From MedAcidi-G1 sp002713545 (GTDB lineage Bacteria > Actinomycetota > Acidimicrobiia > Acidimicrobiales > MedAcidi-G1), in contig CAXGYF010000010.1 of the NCBI GenBank assembly GCA_964013895.1, forward strand, positions 1 to 50,435: a DNA stretch of 50,435 bases, in the 5' to 3' direction. This document shows positions 24,852 to 33,087 of the stretch, piece after piece (the first letter of the stretch is position 1; each line of letters opens with the position of its first letter). The notes below the pieces were generated by a model. The model ran no database searches and was not told the DNA's origin. It saw only the letters and a program-made list of their open reading frames with translations. The position numbers were made by a program, and so were the translations under genes.

Positions 24852-24872
24852 GTGTACCCAATGTGGGTGCAC
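24852..24872 (+). promoter_or_regulatory. Hairpin in the leader of the HU gene
   Basis: GTGTACCCA (24852-24860) pairs with TGGGTGCAC (24864-24872) over 9 bp with one G-U pair and the loop ATG. It ends 11 nt before the GGGAG Shine-Dalgarno of the HU gene. It may be an RNA control element or, as DNA, a palindromic operator. Confidence 0.4.
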
Positions 24873-24895
24873 AAATAACACAAGGGAGACGGTGG

Positions 24896-25195
24896 ATGAA
24901 CAAGAGTGATTTGATCGCAGCAATGGCTGAAAAAGCCGGAGTTTCGAACAAAGATGCTGGAGCTTGCCTGGATGCTATGTTTGATGTAGTGGCGGACGCA
25001 GTTGCTGCGGGGAATGAGAAGGTCACAGTGCCTGGCTGGATTTCATTTGAGCAGACAGTTCGTAAAGCTAGACAAGGTAGAAATCCTCAAACCGGAGAAG
25101 CTATTAGTATTCCGGCTACAAAGGCAGTTAAGGTTTCTGCAGGGTCTAAGCTTAAGGCAGCCGCTAAGAGTGGTGGGCCTCCAATGGGAATGTAG
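24896..25195 (+). CDS. HU-family DNA-binding protein
   Basis: This is a small nucleoid protein, 99 aa, that bends DNA as a dimer. The N-terminal helices (MNKSDLIAAMAEKAGVSNKDA) are followed by the beta-arm region VTVPGWISFEQTVRKARQGR and NPQTGEAISIPATKAVKV. The last pattern is typical of actinobacterial HU, but the long Lys/Ala-rich tail of mycobacterial HupB is absent. The ATG at 24896 is preceded by GGGAG; the frame is open further upstream, but that part is non-homologous. Transcription ends at a clear terminator. Confidence 0.93.
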   Translation: MNKSDLIAAMAEKAGVSNKDAGACLDAMFDVVADAVAAGNEKVTVPGWISFEQTVRKARQGRNPQTGEAISIPATKAVKVSAGSKLKAAAKSGGPPMGM

Positions 25196-25228
25196 ATGTA
25201 AATTTTTTACATTATAAATTGTTTCAAG

Positions 25229-25257
25229 GGCCTGCTGGTTTTACCGGCAGGCCTTTT
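25229..25257 (+). terminator. Intrinsic terminator after the HU gene
   Basis: GGCCTGCTGG (25229-25238) pairs with CCGGCAGGCC (25244-25253) over 10 bp with one G-U, loop TTTTA, then TTTT. It lies 16 nt before the fabZ ATG, so fabZ must either be read through or start from inside this region. Confidence 0.8.
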
Positions 25258-25273
25258 GAATTTGGAGGTTGTT

Positions 25274-25702
25274 ATGAATTTGCCAAAACCTGAAGAAGTA
25301 ATTCCACACAGGAATCCTTTTTTGTTCTTGACTGAAGTAACAAAATTGGAAGTTCCTAAGTTCGCTGAAGCGTATTGGGAAGTAAAAGAATCAGAGGATT
25401 TTTTTTCAGGTCACTTTCCTGAGTTTCCAACTCTGCCAGGTGTTCTAATGTGCGAATCAATAGCCCAATTGGGAGCTTATACATTGCTTTCCGATTCAAA
25501 TTTTGAAGGCTTACTGCCTTTGTTTGGCGGTATCGACAAAGTCAGATTTCGACGCCGGGTTTCTCCGGGTGAGAGATTGGATCTTTCAGTAGAGCTTTCT
25601 AGAATCTCAGCGCGTGGTGGTAAAGGCAATGGCAAAGCCCACGTTAATGGTGAACTGGCTTGCAGCTGTGATTTGATGTTTGTTTTTGCTCAGCTTGATT
25701 AA
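25274..25702 (+). CDS. fabZ: 3-hydroxyacyl-ACP dehydratase, FabZ type
   Basis: It is a hot-dog-fold dehydratase of fatty-acid elongation. Catalytic H47 lies in FFSGHFPEFPTLPGV and E61 in LMCESIAQLGAY, the FabZ/FabA arrangement; PHRNPFLFLTEV is the typical FabZ N terminus. The ATG at 25274 has TGGAGG 5 nt upstream. It is 142 aa. It converges with fabF, one nucleotide apart, placing it beside the other fatty-acid genes although on the opposite strand. Many actinobacteria use HadABC instead of FabZ, so a FabZ is worth noting. Confidence 0.88.
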   Translation: MNLPKPEEVIPHRNPFLFLTEVTKLEVPKFAEAYWEVKESEDFFSGHFPEFPTLPGVLMCESIAQLGAYTLLSDSNFEGLLPLFGGIDKVRFRRRVSPGERLDLSVELSRISARGGKGNGKAHVNGELACSCDLMFVFAQLD

Positions 25703-25703
25703 A

Positions 25704-26876
25704 TTAAGCGGGTCCAATAACTAGGCAACCGTTATGTCCGCCAAATCCGAAAGAATTCGAAATAGATGGGGCAGGACTCCAAGGAACGGGTTGACCATGG
25801 ACTAGGTTTATTTCCGGCATTTCTGGGTCAGGGTTAGTAAATCCAGCAGTCGGTGGTATCAGAGATTTTTGCATTGCGAGAATCACAGCCACAGCTTCAA
25901 TTGCGCCCGCTGCACCGAGTGTATGGCCAGTAATTCCTTTAGTTGAGGAGACTAATGGTCCAGTGTCACCGAAAACTGAATTTATGGCTTGAGCCTCACC
26001 CAAGTCGTTTAACGGCGTTGATGTTCCATGGGCGTTTATGTAAGCAATCGAGCTTGGTTTCACGCCGGAATCTTCTAGAGCTAGTTCGATACACTTTTTA
26101 GCGCCCGAACCTCCTGGGGCAGGAGCCGTAATATGGTGAGCATCAGCATTACTGGCGCCACCCAGTATTTCAGCATAGATTTTTGCTCCTCTTGCTTCGG
26201 CCATTTCTTTTTCTTCAAGAACAAGTATTCCTGACCCCTCGCCCATAACGAAACCATCGCGATCACGATCAAAAGGTCTGGATTTCCCCTCCGAGGAAAA
26301 TGCCGTCATATTCGTGAAGCCCGCAATCGAACTGCCTGTGAAAGCAGCCTCTGTTCCGCCTGCAATTACAACATCACATCTATCGGAAGTAATTAGACGA
26401 GAAGCATTAATGATCGCGTGCGTCCCTGCAGCGCATGCGGTACAAGTATTTTCAGCGGGGCCTTGAAAACCATACTTCATTGAAACAGCTGCTGTCGCAG
26501 CATTCGGCATCATCATAGGAACAAGAAAGGGAGAAACACGACGAGATCCTTTTTCTAGCAAAATATTGATCTGTTCTTCCAGAGTTTCTATACCCCCGAT
26601 GCCAGTTCCGATGAAAACGCCTGATCGGTCTGTTTCAGCTGCAAGTTCACCGGTCTGCTCCATTGCCATGTGGGCAGCTGCTATAGCAAATTGAGTGCAT
26701 CGATCTGATCGGCGGGCATCCTTTGCGTTTTCGAAATAGATAGTCGGATCAAAATTTTCGACCCGTCTGTCACCTGCAGATGGGCTTGCACAAAGACCTT
26801 CCCAAAAGGATTCAGTTCCTATGCCGCAAGATGAGACAACACCTAAACCTGTAACGACGACCTTTCGGTTGGTCAT
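25704..26876 (-). CDS. fabF: 3-oxoacyl-ACP synthase II (KAS II)
   Basis: This condensing enzyme elongates acyl-ACP with malonyl-ACP. The catalytic Cys is C148 in NTCTACAAGTHA, and the two histidines are in NAHGTSTPLND and GHTLGAAGA, giving the Cys-His-His triad. The length of 390 aa is slightly shorter than the usual 410. It is the last gene of the leftward operon fabD-fabG-acpP-fabF; its ATG overlaps the acpP stop by one base. FabB is the alternative, but the motif context and pairing with acpP favour FabF/KasA. Confidence 0.95.
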   Translation of the reverse strand: MTNRKVVVTGLGVVSSCGIGTESFWEGLCASPSAGDRRVENFDPTIYFENAKDARRSDRCTQFAIAAAHMAMEQTGELAAETDRSGVFIGTGIGGIETLEEQINILLEKGSRRVSPFLVPMMMPNAATAAVSMKYGFQGPAENTCTACAAGTHAIINASRLITSDRCDVVIAGGTEAAFTGSSIAGFTNMTAFSSEGKSRPFDRDRDGFVMGEGSGILVLEEKEMAEARGAKIYAEILGGASNADAHHITAPAPGGSGAKKCIELALEDSGVKPSSIAYINAHGTSTPLNDLGEAQAINSVFGDTGPLVSSTKGITGHTLGAAGAIEAVAVILAMQKSLIPPTAGFTNPDPEMPEINLVHGQPVPWSPAPSISNSFGFGGHNGCLVIGPA

Positions 26877-27112
26877 TACAGTTTGCTTGTAATTAATTCA
26901 AATGCCGATTGAATCGTTTCGATGCCTTCCAATTCTTCTTCTTCTACAGTCACACTAAACTCTTCTTCAAGCGCCATAACTAATTCGACTAAGTCAAGAC
27001 TGTCGGCATCAAGGTCATCTGCAAAATTTGCTTCAGGTGTTACTTGTGCTTCTTCAACTGATAGCACTTCAACAGCACATTTTTGAAATCTTGCGAAATT
27101 GTCGTCACTCAT
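26876..27112 (-). CDS. acpP: Acyl carrier protein
   Basis: This is a 78-aa acidic four-helix carrier. The 4'-phosphopantetheine attachment site is S38 in DLDADSLDLVEL. A good Shine-Dalgarno, AAGGAG, precedes the ATG. It is placed between fabG and fabF and serves their reactions. Confidence 0.97.
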   Translation of the reverse strand: MSDDNFARFQKCAVEVLSVEEAQVTPEANFADDLDADSLDLVELVMALEEEFSVTVEEEELEGIETIQSAFELITSKL

Positions 27113-27187
27113 TTGAACTCCTTATATTCAATTGCCCACACAACAATAGAGGGTTACTTGCCTTCTACCAAGGTTATTAAAGAAGGT

Positions 27188-27901
27188 TTATCCCATGTAA
27201 AGTCCGCCATCAACTGGAATTACGCTACCTGTGATATATGAAGCATGTTCAGAGGATAAAAATGCGATAATTTCAGCAATTTCTTCAGGTTCTCCTAGCC
27301 GTCCCAGTGGAATTGATTCGATGTATTGAGCCAATTGATCACTTGATAATTTTTCTAGCATGTCCGTTTTGATAGCTCCTGGAGAAACGACATTAACGGT
27401 GATGTTGCGTGATGCGTACTCTTTAGCAAGGGAACGGCTAAGTCCTACTAGGGCTGATTTGGAGGCAGCATAACTACTTTGACCAATTTGGCCGATTCGA
27501 CCTGATAGGGAAGAAATGAAAATTATTCGTCCCCATCGATTTTTCATCATGCCTCTTAAAGCGTTTTTTGCTGTCCTGAAGGCACCAGTTAAATTTGTGT
27601 CTAAAACTTCAGAAAAGTCAACATCACTTGTTCTTGCTGTAAGCGCGTCGCGAGTTATGCCGGCGTTTGCAACCAAAATTTCCACTGTTCCTAGAGTTTC
27701 TTCAACTTCTTTAAAGGCATTGTCTATGTGCTCTTGGTTGGTTACGTCACATGAAAAAGCGTGAATCCCAAGATCGTCTATTCCAGTAGGTGGCGCCTCG
27801 CGGTATGTGATTGCCACTTTGTTGCCTTTTGAGGCAAAAGCCTTTGCAGTTGCAAGACCAATTCCTCTATTTCCACCAGTTACAAGAACTACGCGTTCCA
27901 T
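27188..27901 (-). CDS. fabG: 3-oxoacyl-ACP reductase
   Basis: This SDR enzyme reduces 3-oxoacyl-ACP with NADPH. The cofactor motif TGGNRGIG is at residues 8-15, NAG is at 79-81, and Ser131, Tyr144 and Lys148 (SSYAASK) form the catalytic set. At 237 aa it is a usual FabG. A Shine-Dalgarno, AAAAGGAAAAT, precedes the ATG. It lies 49 nt after fabD in the same leftward operon. Other SDRs share these motifs; the operon makes FabG nearly certain. Confidence 0.94.
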   Translation of the reverse strand: MERVVLVTGGNRGIGLATAKAFASKGNKVAITYREAPPTGIDDLGIHAFSCDVTNQEHIDNAFKEVEETLGTVEILVANAGITRDALTARTSDVDFSEVLDTNLTGAFRTAKNALRGMMKNRWGRIIFISSLSGRIGQIGQSSYAASKSALVGLSRSLAKEYASRNITVNVVSPGAIKTDMLEKLSSDQLAQYIESIPLGRLGEPEEIAEIIAFLSSEHASYITGSVIPVDGGLYMG

Positions 27902-27950
27902 ATTTTCCTTTTGTTTTCTAGAAAAAGATCAGTTTGTGACTCTCTATTGA

Positions 27951-29135
27951 TCATGTTACACGTAGCCATGCAATAGGTTGACTGGCGGTGAGTCGCTCAT
28001 CTGGTAAAGCAATCCATCCCATAAGTTCACCAGAAAAAGGGGAGTGGATTTCAGCATTTCCGACGTGTCCAAGAAGCTGGCCATTAGAAAGTTTTTTACC
28101 AATTTCTAAATTAGATACTGGTTTGAAAATTCCAGCAGATGGACTAACTACGAGTCTGTCTGTTGAGAATAGGTGTTCGCCTTCGTGGCCTATTCCAGAT
28201 TCATCACTAGTGGGGGAAGTGGGGGCAATTAAATCAAGCAACTGATCTAAATCACTTGGTTTGTTGATGTTTAAACGTTTCGTATCTGAATCGGCACGTT
28301 TTGTCAGACCGGTCAGCACTTTTCCAGGTCCTATCTCTATAAATGTCGAAAAGTTCATCGTCAAAAGAGTTGTCAATGATTGTGTCCATCTCACGGGACT
28401 ACACAACTGAGCGGATAGAAGTGCTCTCCAAGTTTCTGGGTTTTCATGAGCCACTCCGTCGACATTGGCGACCACAATTCCAGAGGGAGGTCGTATGTCC
28501 GTATTTTCTATTGCTTCAGATAGTTCAACACGAGCTGCGTTCATCAAGGGCGTATGAAATGCTCCGGATACGGATAGTTGGGTAACTTTTTTTGCTCCTA
28601 TTTTCTTTGCAAGGTCACTTGCTTTCTCAATTGCTGAATTAGTACCAGCTATAACAAGTTGACCGGGAGAATTGTAATTAGCTATCCAAACTTCGTCAGC
28701 AATCTCAGCACATAGATCCTCAACAGTGGTATCTTCAAGACCAAGAACAGCGGCCATTGTCCCAGGCTTTTCTTCAATAGCCTTTTTCATCGCATTTCCT
28801 CTAATACTCACAAGTCGTGCAGCATCAGAAAAGTCAAGGGCACCCGACGCAGTTAGGGCACTGTATTCGCCGAGACTATGGCCTGCGTGACCGGTGGAGT
28901 CCAGACCGAGACGTTCCACAGCGTCAAGAATGAGCATGCTTAATACAAATGTAGCGAGTTGAGCATTTTGTGTTTCGCGCAATAAGTCATCGTCCGCATT
29001 AAGAAGCAAGTCAGCTATATCCACATTTGTAGCATCGGACGCTTCTTCGATTAGTTCCCATGACGGATGATCCAACCAACTTGCTCCCATGCCGGAAAAT
29101 TGTGATCCTTGACCTGGGTATGTAAAGACGATCAT
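27951..29135 (-). CDS. fabD: Malonyl-CoA:ACP transacylase fused to a lipoyl/biotinyl-like domain
   Basis: Residues 1 to about 290 are a full FabD: the oxyanion region YPGQGSQFSGMG, nucleophile S87 in GHSLGE, Arg in IRGNAM, H194 in GAFHTP, and EIGPGKVLTGL. Ordinary FabD stops near 310 aa. Here a Ser/Pro/Gly-rich linker (303-324) leads to a domain at 325-393: VVSPSAGIFKPV, then IGKKLSNGQLLGHVG, EIHSPFSGELMG and QPIAWLRV. This is the strand pattern of a biotinyl/lipoyl barrel, but the modified lysine (MKM-type motif) is missing. It is the first gene of the fab operon, with a GAGGAG Shine-Dalgarno. A structural or docking role is inference. Confidence 0.92.
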   Translation of the reverse strand: MIVFTYPGQGSQFSGMGASWLDHPSWELIEEASDATNVDIADLLLNADDDLLRETQNAQLATFVLSMLILDAVERLGLDSTGHAGHSLGEYSALTASGALDFSDAARLVSIRGNAMKKAIEEKPGTMAAVLGLEDTTVEDLCAEIADEVWIANYNSPGQLVIAGTNSAIEKASDLAKKIGAKKVTQLSVSGAFHTPLMNAARVELSEAIENTDIRPPSGIVVANVDGVAHENPETWRALLSAQLCSPVRWTQSLTTLLTMNFSTFIEIGPGKVLTGLTKRADSDTKRLNINKPSDLDQLLDLIAPTSPTSDESGIGHEGEHLFSTDRLVVSPSAGIFKPVSNLEIGKKLSNGQLLGHVGNAEIHSPFSGELMGWIALPDERLTASQPIAWLRVT

Positions 29136-29194
29136 TTCAACTCCTCTGTACAGGACATTTTGCCTTATAAGTTAGAAAAGCGGGTGAAAACATT

Positions 29195-29238
29195 AAAAAA
29201 CCTGAAAAGAAGCCCTCTTAGCTTCTTATTAAGCCCGC
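29195..29238 (-). promoter_or_regulatory. Possible attenuator in the fabD leader
   Basis: On the leftward strand, AAGAAGC/GCTTCTT forms a 7-bp hairpin (29227 to 29207), followed after 6 nt by TTTTTT (29200-29195). An outer GCGGG/CCCGC pairing (29180-29184 with 29234-29238) can enclose it. It lies about 60-90 nt before the fabD start, with no leftward gene close upstream. The rest of 29136-29368 shows no gene; no clear promoter was recognised. Confidence 0.3.
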
Positions 29239-29368
29239 AATTCTGATAATAATCACTGGGAAATCTGAAATACTCATCTATAAATGGTCTCAGATTGGAG
29301 TCCTTAGGGGAGAGTAAGTATCAAATGATTTTTGAAGAGTCTAAATATTTTCTTCCCGTGGTTCCTTG

Positions 29369-30166
29369 ATGCCAATTTTTGTCGTAACACTAATTCTTGT
29401 ATCAGCTTTGTTCCACGCCAGTTGGAACCTTTTATTGCATAAATCAGATGATCCGTCTATGTCGATTGTTGTTAGTTACTTAAGTTTTGGCATTTTGCTT
29501 TCACCGGCTTTAATTATTGATCCTCCAACTGAAGTAATCGGTTGGGCTGTGTTGTCAGGATTGTTTCACGCTCTTTACATAAGCATGCTCTCTATGGGTT
29601 ATCAGATTGGAAGTCTTGGTGTCGTTTATCCATTATCGCGAGGAGTGACACCATTGCTTATTGCTTCCGGTGGTTGGGTGATTTTAGATGAAACTCCTTC
29701 ACGGACGACAGTGACCGGCCTTCTTCTACTTACCTGTGGATTACTGTTAGTCGCGTTCGTGGCTAAGAAAATTGAACAGAACCGTGCAGTCATTTTTGCC
29801 TTCATAACAGGTGTGTCGAGTGTGGGTTATTCTTTGATAGATGCACATGCAGTAGATACGACGGGAGCGCTTGGATATTTATCAATGCTTGTTTTATTAG
29901 GCAGTTCCGTTGTGTTGGTGGCTCGTAGGCCTTCATTTCTTAATATTAAGAAAAATGCGCTTAATGGGATCATTATTGGTGTCCTTCAAGGGGCTGCATA
30001 CGCGCTTATTTTGTTTGCTTTTCAACGTGCTCAAGCGGGAGAAGTTGCTGGTTTGCGGCAAGTTTCAATTATTTTTGGGACTTTGATTGCTCGGGAGGCG
30101 TTAGGGCTTAGAGCCTTGAGCGGGTCTATCCTTGTTGCACTAGGGGCGGCTTTGGTAATTTGGTGA
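29369..30166 (+). CDS. EamA/DMT-superfamily transporter
   Basis: This 265-aa integral membrane protein has about ten helices arranged as two repeated EamA halves (split near residue 130). The signature LFHASWNLLLHKSDDP of the EamA N-terminal helix is present, and PLSRGVTPLLIASGGWVILDE closes the first half. Members export or import metabolites such as amino acids; the substrate here is unknown. The ATG at 29369 is chosen over TTG 29366, and no Shine-Dalgarno is evident. It ends next to the SDR gene, so the two may be co-transcribed. Confidence 0.9.
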   Translation: MPIFVVTLILVSALFHASWNLLLHKSDDPSMSIVVSYLSFGILLSPALIIDPPTEVIGWAVLSGLFHALYISMLSMGYQIGSLGVVYPLSRGVTPLLIASGGWVILDETPSRTTVTGLLLLTCGLLLVAFVAKKIEQNRAVIFAFITGVSSVGYSLIDAHAVDTTGALGYLSMLVLLGSSVVLVARRPSFLNIKKNALNGIIIGVLQGAAYALILFAFQRAQAGEVAGLRQVSIIFGTLIAREALGLRALSGSILVALGAALVIW

Positions 30167-30196
30167 TTGAAGACAATTGGAAAGTCAAGAAAAATA

Positions 30197-30997
30197 ATGC
30201 AAAGCGATTTGATTTATAACGAAGAACTACTTGTAGGAAAAACTGCTCTTGTTACTGGTGGTGCTACAGGACTTGGTCGCGCTATAGCGCTTGGACTAAG
30301 TCGAGTAGGGGCAAAAGTAGTCATTGTTTCCCGGCAAGAGGAGGTTTTGATTAACGCAGCGAAAGAGATTTCTGATGAAGCGGGGCGAGAAGTCTCTTAT
30401 GACGTCGTTGATATTAGAGATGTTGAATCAGTTGAGCAATTGTCTCATAGGCACGCAAATATTGACATTCTTGTGAATAATGCTGGAGGGCAGTTCCCTC
30501 AAAAGGCTAGAGATTTCACTCCGAATGGTTGGCGTAGTGTGATAGATCTTAATTTGAATGGGACTTGGAATATGACGCAAGCATTTGGTAACAAAATGCT
30601 TGAAGGTGCTGGGGGTTCTATATGTCAAATAATTGCAACTGTCGGGCGCGGCATTCCAGGAATAGCGCATAGCGCAAGCGCGCGGGCGGGCGTGTTGGAA
30701 CTGAGTAGAACTTTAGCGTTCGAGTGGGGACCCAAAGTTCGTGTTAACTGCGTGGCCCCGGGTCAATTCAGAACTGATGCTTTCGACTCGACTTATGAAG
30801 ATGGAGTGGGTGATGGCTTCGTGGAGCAACCATTACCTGATATTGGAGATGTTAGCGATATAGCAAACGGAGTGATTTTTCTAGTCTCCTCTGCTGCACG
30901 TTTTATAACTGGTGAGATCTTGTACGTTGATGGAGGTTTAATTCTCCAAGGCCCCATGTCAGCGTTGCCTGCTGATGGTTATCCGGAAAGAAAATAG
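30197..30997 (+). CDS. SDR oxidoreductase, 2,4-dienoyl-CoA reductase-like
   Basis: This is a short-chain dehydrogenase/reductase with the cofactor motif TGGATGLG and NNAGG. The usual catalytic YxxxK is not seen: the equivalent stretch is GIAHSASARAGVLEL. That is the pattern of 2,4-dienoyl-CoA and peroxisomal enoyl-CoA reductases (HSA/GxARAGV), which lack the canonical Tyr. VNCVAPGQFRTDAF and FITGEILYVDGG follow. A role in unsaturated fatty-acid degradation is plausible. The ATG at 30197 is preferred; a TTG at 30167, right after the transporter stop, is the alternative. Confidence 0.85.
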   Translation: MQSDLIYNEELLVGKTALVTGGATGLGRAIALGLSRVGAKVVIVSRQEEVLINAAKEISDEAGREVSYDVVDIRDVESVEQLSHRHANIDILVNNAGGQFPQKARDFTPNGWRSVIDLNLNGTWNMTQAFGNKMLEGAGGSICQIIATVGRGIPGIAHSASARAGVLELSRTLAFEWGPKVRVNCVAPGQFRTDAFDSTYEDGVGDGFVEQPLPDIGDVSDIANGVIFLVSSAARFITGEILYVDGGLILQGPMSALPADGYPERK

Positions 30998-31065
30998 AGG
31001 TATTGATTTAGAATTTTGAGTGTTCAGTTGAAGAGATCTACTCTCAAACCTTAATGATCTTTTCC

Positions 31066-31335
31066 TTAATTCTTTAGAAAAGTTATGTGCGTGGTGTCGA
31101 CATGAACTCCAGCATTTTTCCTAGCTTCTGTAAATTCTTCTGAGCCCATAAATCCCTGTACTATTTCAACTGAAGGTGTCTCCATTACTAAATGAAGCAT
31201 GTTTTCGTTTTCTGCATCGACGCCCATGACTAAACATTTGCCGCCAACGGCTTCGATTTGTGGGATTGCCTCGTTGGTAAACCAGTTTTCAAAAGTAGTA
31301 AAATCATCTATTTCTTCTTGTAGTAAAAAAAACAT
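31066..31335 (-). CDS. Small alpha/beta protein, ferredoxin-like fold, unknown function
   Basis: This 89-aa soluble protein resembles small dimeric alpha/beta-barrel proteins (DUF3764-like): an opening strand MFFLLQEEI, a helix DFTTFENWFTNEAIPQIEAVGG, strands CLVMGVD and MLHLVMETP, a helix VEIVQGFMGSEEFTEARKNAG, and a closing strand HITFL. No catalytic motif was recognised. A clear Shine-Dalgarno, AAAGGTCAGAG, precedes the ATG, which supports a real gene. It is divergent from the F420-type oxidoreductase with 151 nt between. Confidence 0.7.
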   Translation of the reverse strand: MFFLLQEEIDDFTTFENWFTNEAIPQIEAVGGKCLVMGVDAENENMLHLVMETPSVEIVQGFMGSEEFTEARKNAGVHVDTTHITFLKN

Positions 31336-31486
31336 CTCTGACCTTTCTTATTAAATTAAAGTAATTCCTAGTAGATCATAAATTTTTTCAAAATGAAATT
31401 GAAATTTCTTATGACTGGGAATTTATAGAATTTATTCCTTTCAGATTTCCCTCTTAGCTTGCTAAACATGCATAAGGTATAAAATT

Positions 31487-32410
31487 ATGGACTTTAGGAT
31501 TTTCATCGAACCACAGCAGGGAACTACGTATGATCGAATTTCTGCTTTGGCTTTACATGCAGAGAGTCTTGGTTTCAATGGATTTTTTACTTCGGATCAT
31601 TATCTAAAAATGGGAGATTCTGATGGCCTACCAGGTCCGACTGATGCATGGACAACATTGGCTGGGTTAACGCGTGATACAAACACTATTCGCCTAGGCA
31701 CTTTGGTAACTCCTGTTACTTTCCGTCACCTTGGTTCATTGGTAATTAGCGTCTCACAAATTGACCAAATGAGTGGAGGTAGGGTCGAACTAGGTTTAGG
31801 GGCAGGTTGGTATGAAGATGAACATAAGGCACAAGGCTTGCCTTTTCCCGATGTCGGTAAGCGTTTTGACCTCTTGGAAGAATCACTTGAAGTTCTTAAT
31901 GCCATTTGGAATTTAGAAGAAGGAGAATTGTTCAATTATGACGGCAAAACAATTCAGTTCCGGAATTCGATGGGATTACCTAAACCCAAGCAAGAATTTG
32001 GTCCACCTGTCATAATGGGCGGAATAGGGAAACGAAGAACTCCTGCATTGGTAGCGAAATATGCATCTGAGTACAACACGCCCTTCGTGTCGCCTGAAGG
32101 CTTTGCAACTCTCGTAAGCGTTGTTAAAGATACGTGCGCGAAATGGGACAGAGACCCTGAGGATCTGATCTATTCATGTGCCCAGGTATTTTGCTGTGGA
32201 GAAAACGAAACAATTTTATCGAATCGAGCTTCTGCTATTGGGAGAGAGGTGGAAGAACTGCGAGTGAATGGACTAGCGGGAACTCCGGATGAAGTAAGAA
32301 GAAAAGTCGAAGATTTTAAACAAAACGGTTGTGACCGTTTCTACTTGCAAATACTTGATGACTGCGATCTTGAGCATTTAGATCTTGCTGCAGAAATTTT
32401 TCTCAATTAG
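31487..32410 (+). CDS. Luciferase-like F420-dependent oxidoreductase
   Basis: This is a bacterial-luciferase-like monooxygenase-family barrel, 307 aa, of the actinobacterial F420-dependent type. Features are the N-terminal RIFIEPQQG, then FFTSDHYLKMGD, IRLGTLVTPVTFRHLGSL (the LGTxVtPvtfRhP-like core), QIDQMSGGRVELGLGAGWYEDEH, and a late PVIMGGIGKRRTP. These motifs match F420-LLM enzymes, so the cell probably makes coenzyme F420, although FMN use cannot be excluded. The substrate is unknown. A TAAGGT lies 8 nt before the ATG, close to the leaderless arrangement. Confidence 0.9.
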   Translation: MDFRIFIEPQQGTTYDRISALALHAESLGFNGFFTSDHYLKMGDSDGLPGPTDAWTTLAGLTRDTNTIRLGTLVTPVTFRHLGSLVISVSQIDQMSGGRVELGLGAGWYEDEHKAQGLPFPDVGKRFDLLEESLEVLNAIWNLEEGELFNYDGKTIQFRNSMGLPKPKQEFGPPVIMGGIGKRRTPALVAKYASEYNTPFVSPEGFATLVSVVKDTCAKWDRDPEDLIYSCAQVFCCGENETILSNRASAIGREVEELRVNGLAGTPDEVRRKVEDFKQNGCDRFYLQILDDCDLEHLDLAAEIFLN

Positions 32411-32432
32411 TGCGCCTCTTCAAAGGAACATT

Positions 32433-33032
32433 TTAATTAGATGAATCATTTATTTGTAACCGTTTGAGAAAATATTGAACAAATGGTCCGACTGAAATTA
32501 GAAACCAAACTGTTCCCCAGCCGATTGTTCCCCCTAGAAGTAAACCGATGATCATACAAGAACCCTCGATAACAGTTCTAGCTTTCCAAATTGGAACACC
32601 TCGGCGGTTAAAAGCTGTCATGAGGCCATCTCTGGGTCCGGGTCCTAGACTCGTTCCGATGTAGAATCCAGAACCTAAAGCGACGAAAATAGGACCAAAA
32701 AGAGTTGCAGCGATTCGTGGAAATAGGTTTGTGATTTCACCGAATATTGACAAAGTAAGGTCGACAATCAGGCCAATGATTAAAACATTTGCAACTGTGC
32801 CTATTCCCATCGGTTCTTTTAAAAGGAAAAGGAAAAAGAGAATAATAACTCCGACAAAAATAATTGTTATTCCGATGCTTAATGGAGTTCGTTTGGAAAT
32901 TCCTTGGTGAAAAACTTCCCATGGGGAAACACCAAAATTTCCTAAAACTACCAGAGCTAAGCCGAATCCAAAAAGTATTAGTCCGAAAATGAGTCGCGTG
33001 AAAAGAAACAATGAAAGTTTCGGAGCTGACAT
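32433..33032 (-). CDS. YczE/YitT-type integral membrane protein
   Basis: This 199-aa membrane protein has about five helices. It contains two glycine-rich signatures of the YczE family: GNFGVSPWEVFHQGIS in the first half and GTSLGPGPRDGLMTAFNRR in the second. The biochemical role of the family is unsettled. It has a leaderless-type start, with TAGCAT 7 nt before the ATG on the leftward strand. It is divergent from the 532-aa unknown gene, 90 nt away. Confidence 0.88.
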   Translation of the reverse strand: MSAPKLSLFLFTRLIFGLILFGFGLALVVLGNFGVSPWEVFHQGISKRTPLSIGITIIFVGVIILFFLFLLKEPMGIGTVANVLIIGLIVDLTLSIFGEITNLFPRIAATLFGPIFVALGSGFYIGTSLGPGPRDGLMTAFNRRGVPIWKARTVIEGSCMIIGLLLGGTIGWGTVWFLISVGPFVQYFLKRLQINDSSN

Positions 33033-33045
33033 GGATCACATGCTA
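33033..33045 (-). promoter_or_regulatory. Leaderless-type promoter of the YczE-like gene
   Basis: Read leftward, TAGCAT (33045 to 33040) is followed by 7 nt and the ATG at 33032; there is no Shine-Dalgarno. Confidence 0.45.
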
Positions 33046-33087
33046 TTGAAAATATTTTCTCTTGCGATGAGGGTTAATATAAGTTAT

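Noticed and set aside
24815..24895. 27-residue N-terminal extension of HU
   Set aside because: It is not HU-like, and the ATG at 24896 has a strong Shine-Dalgarno; the extension covers the leader hairpin.
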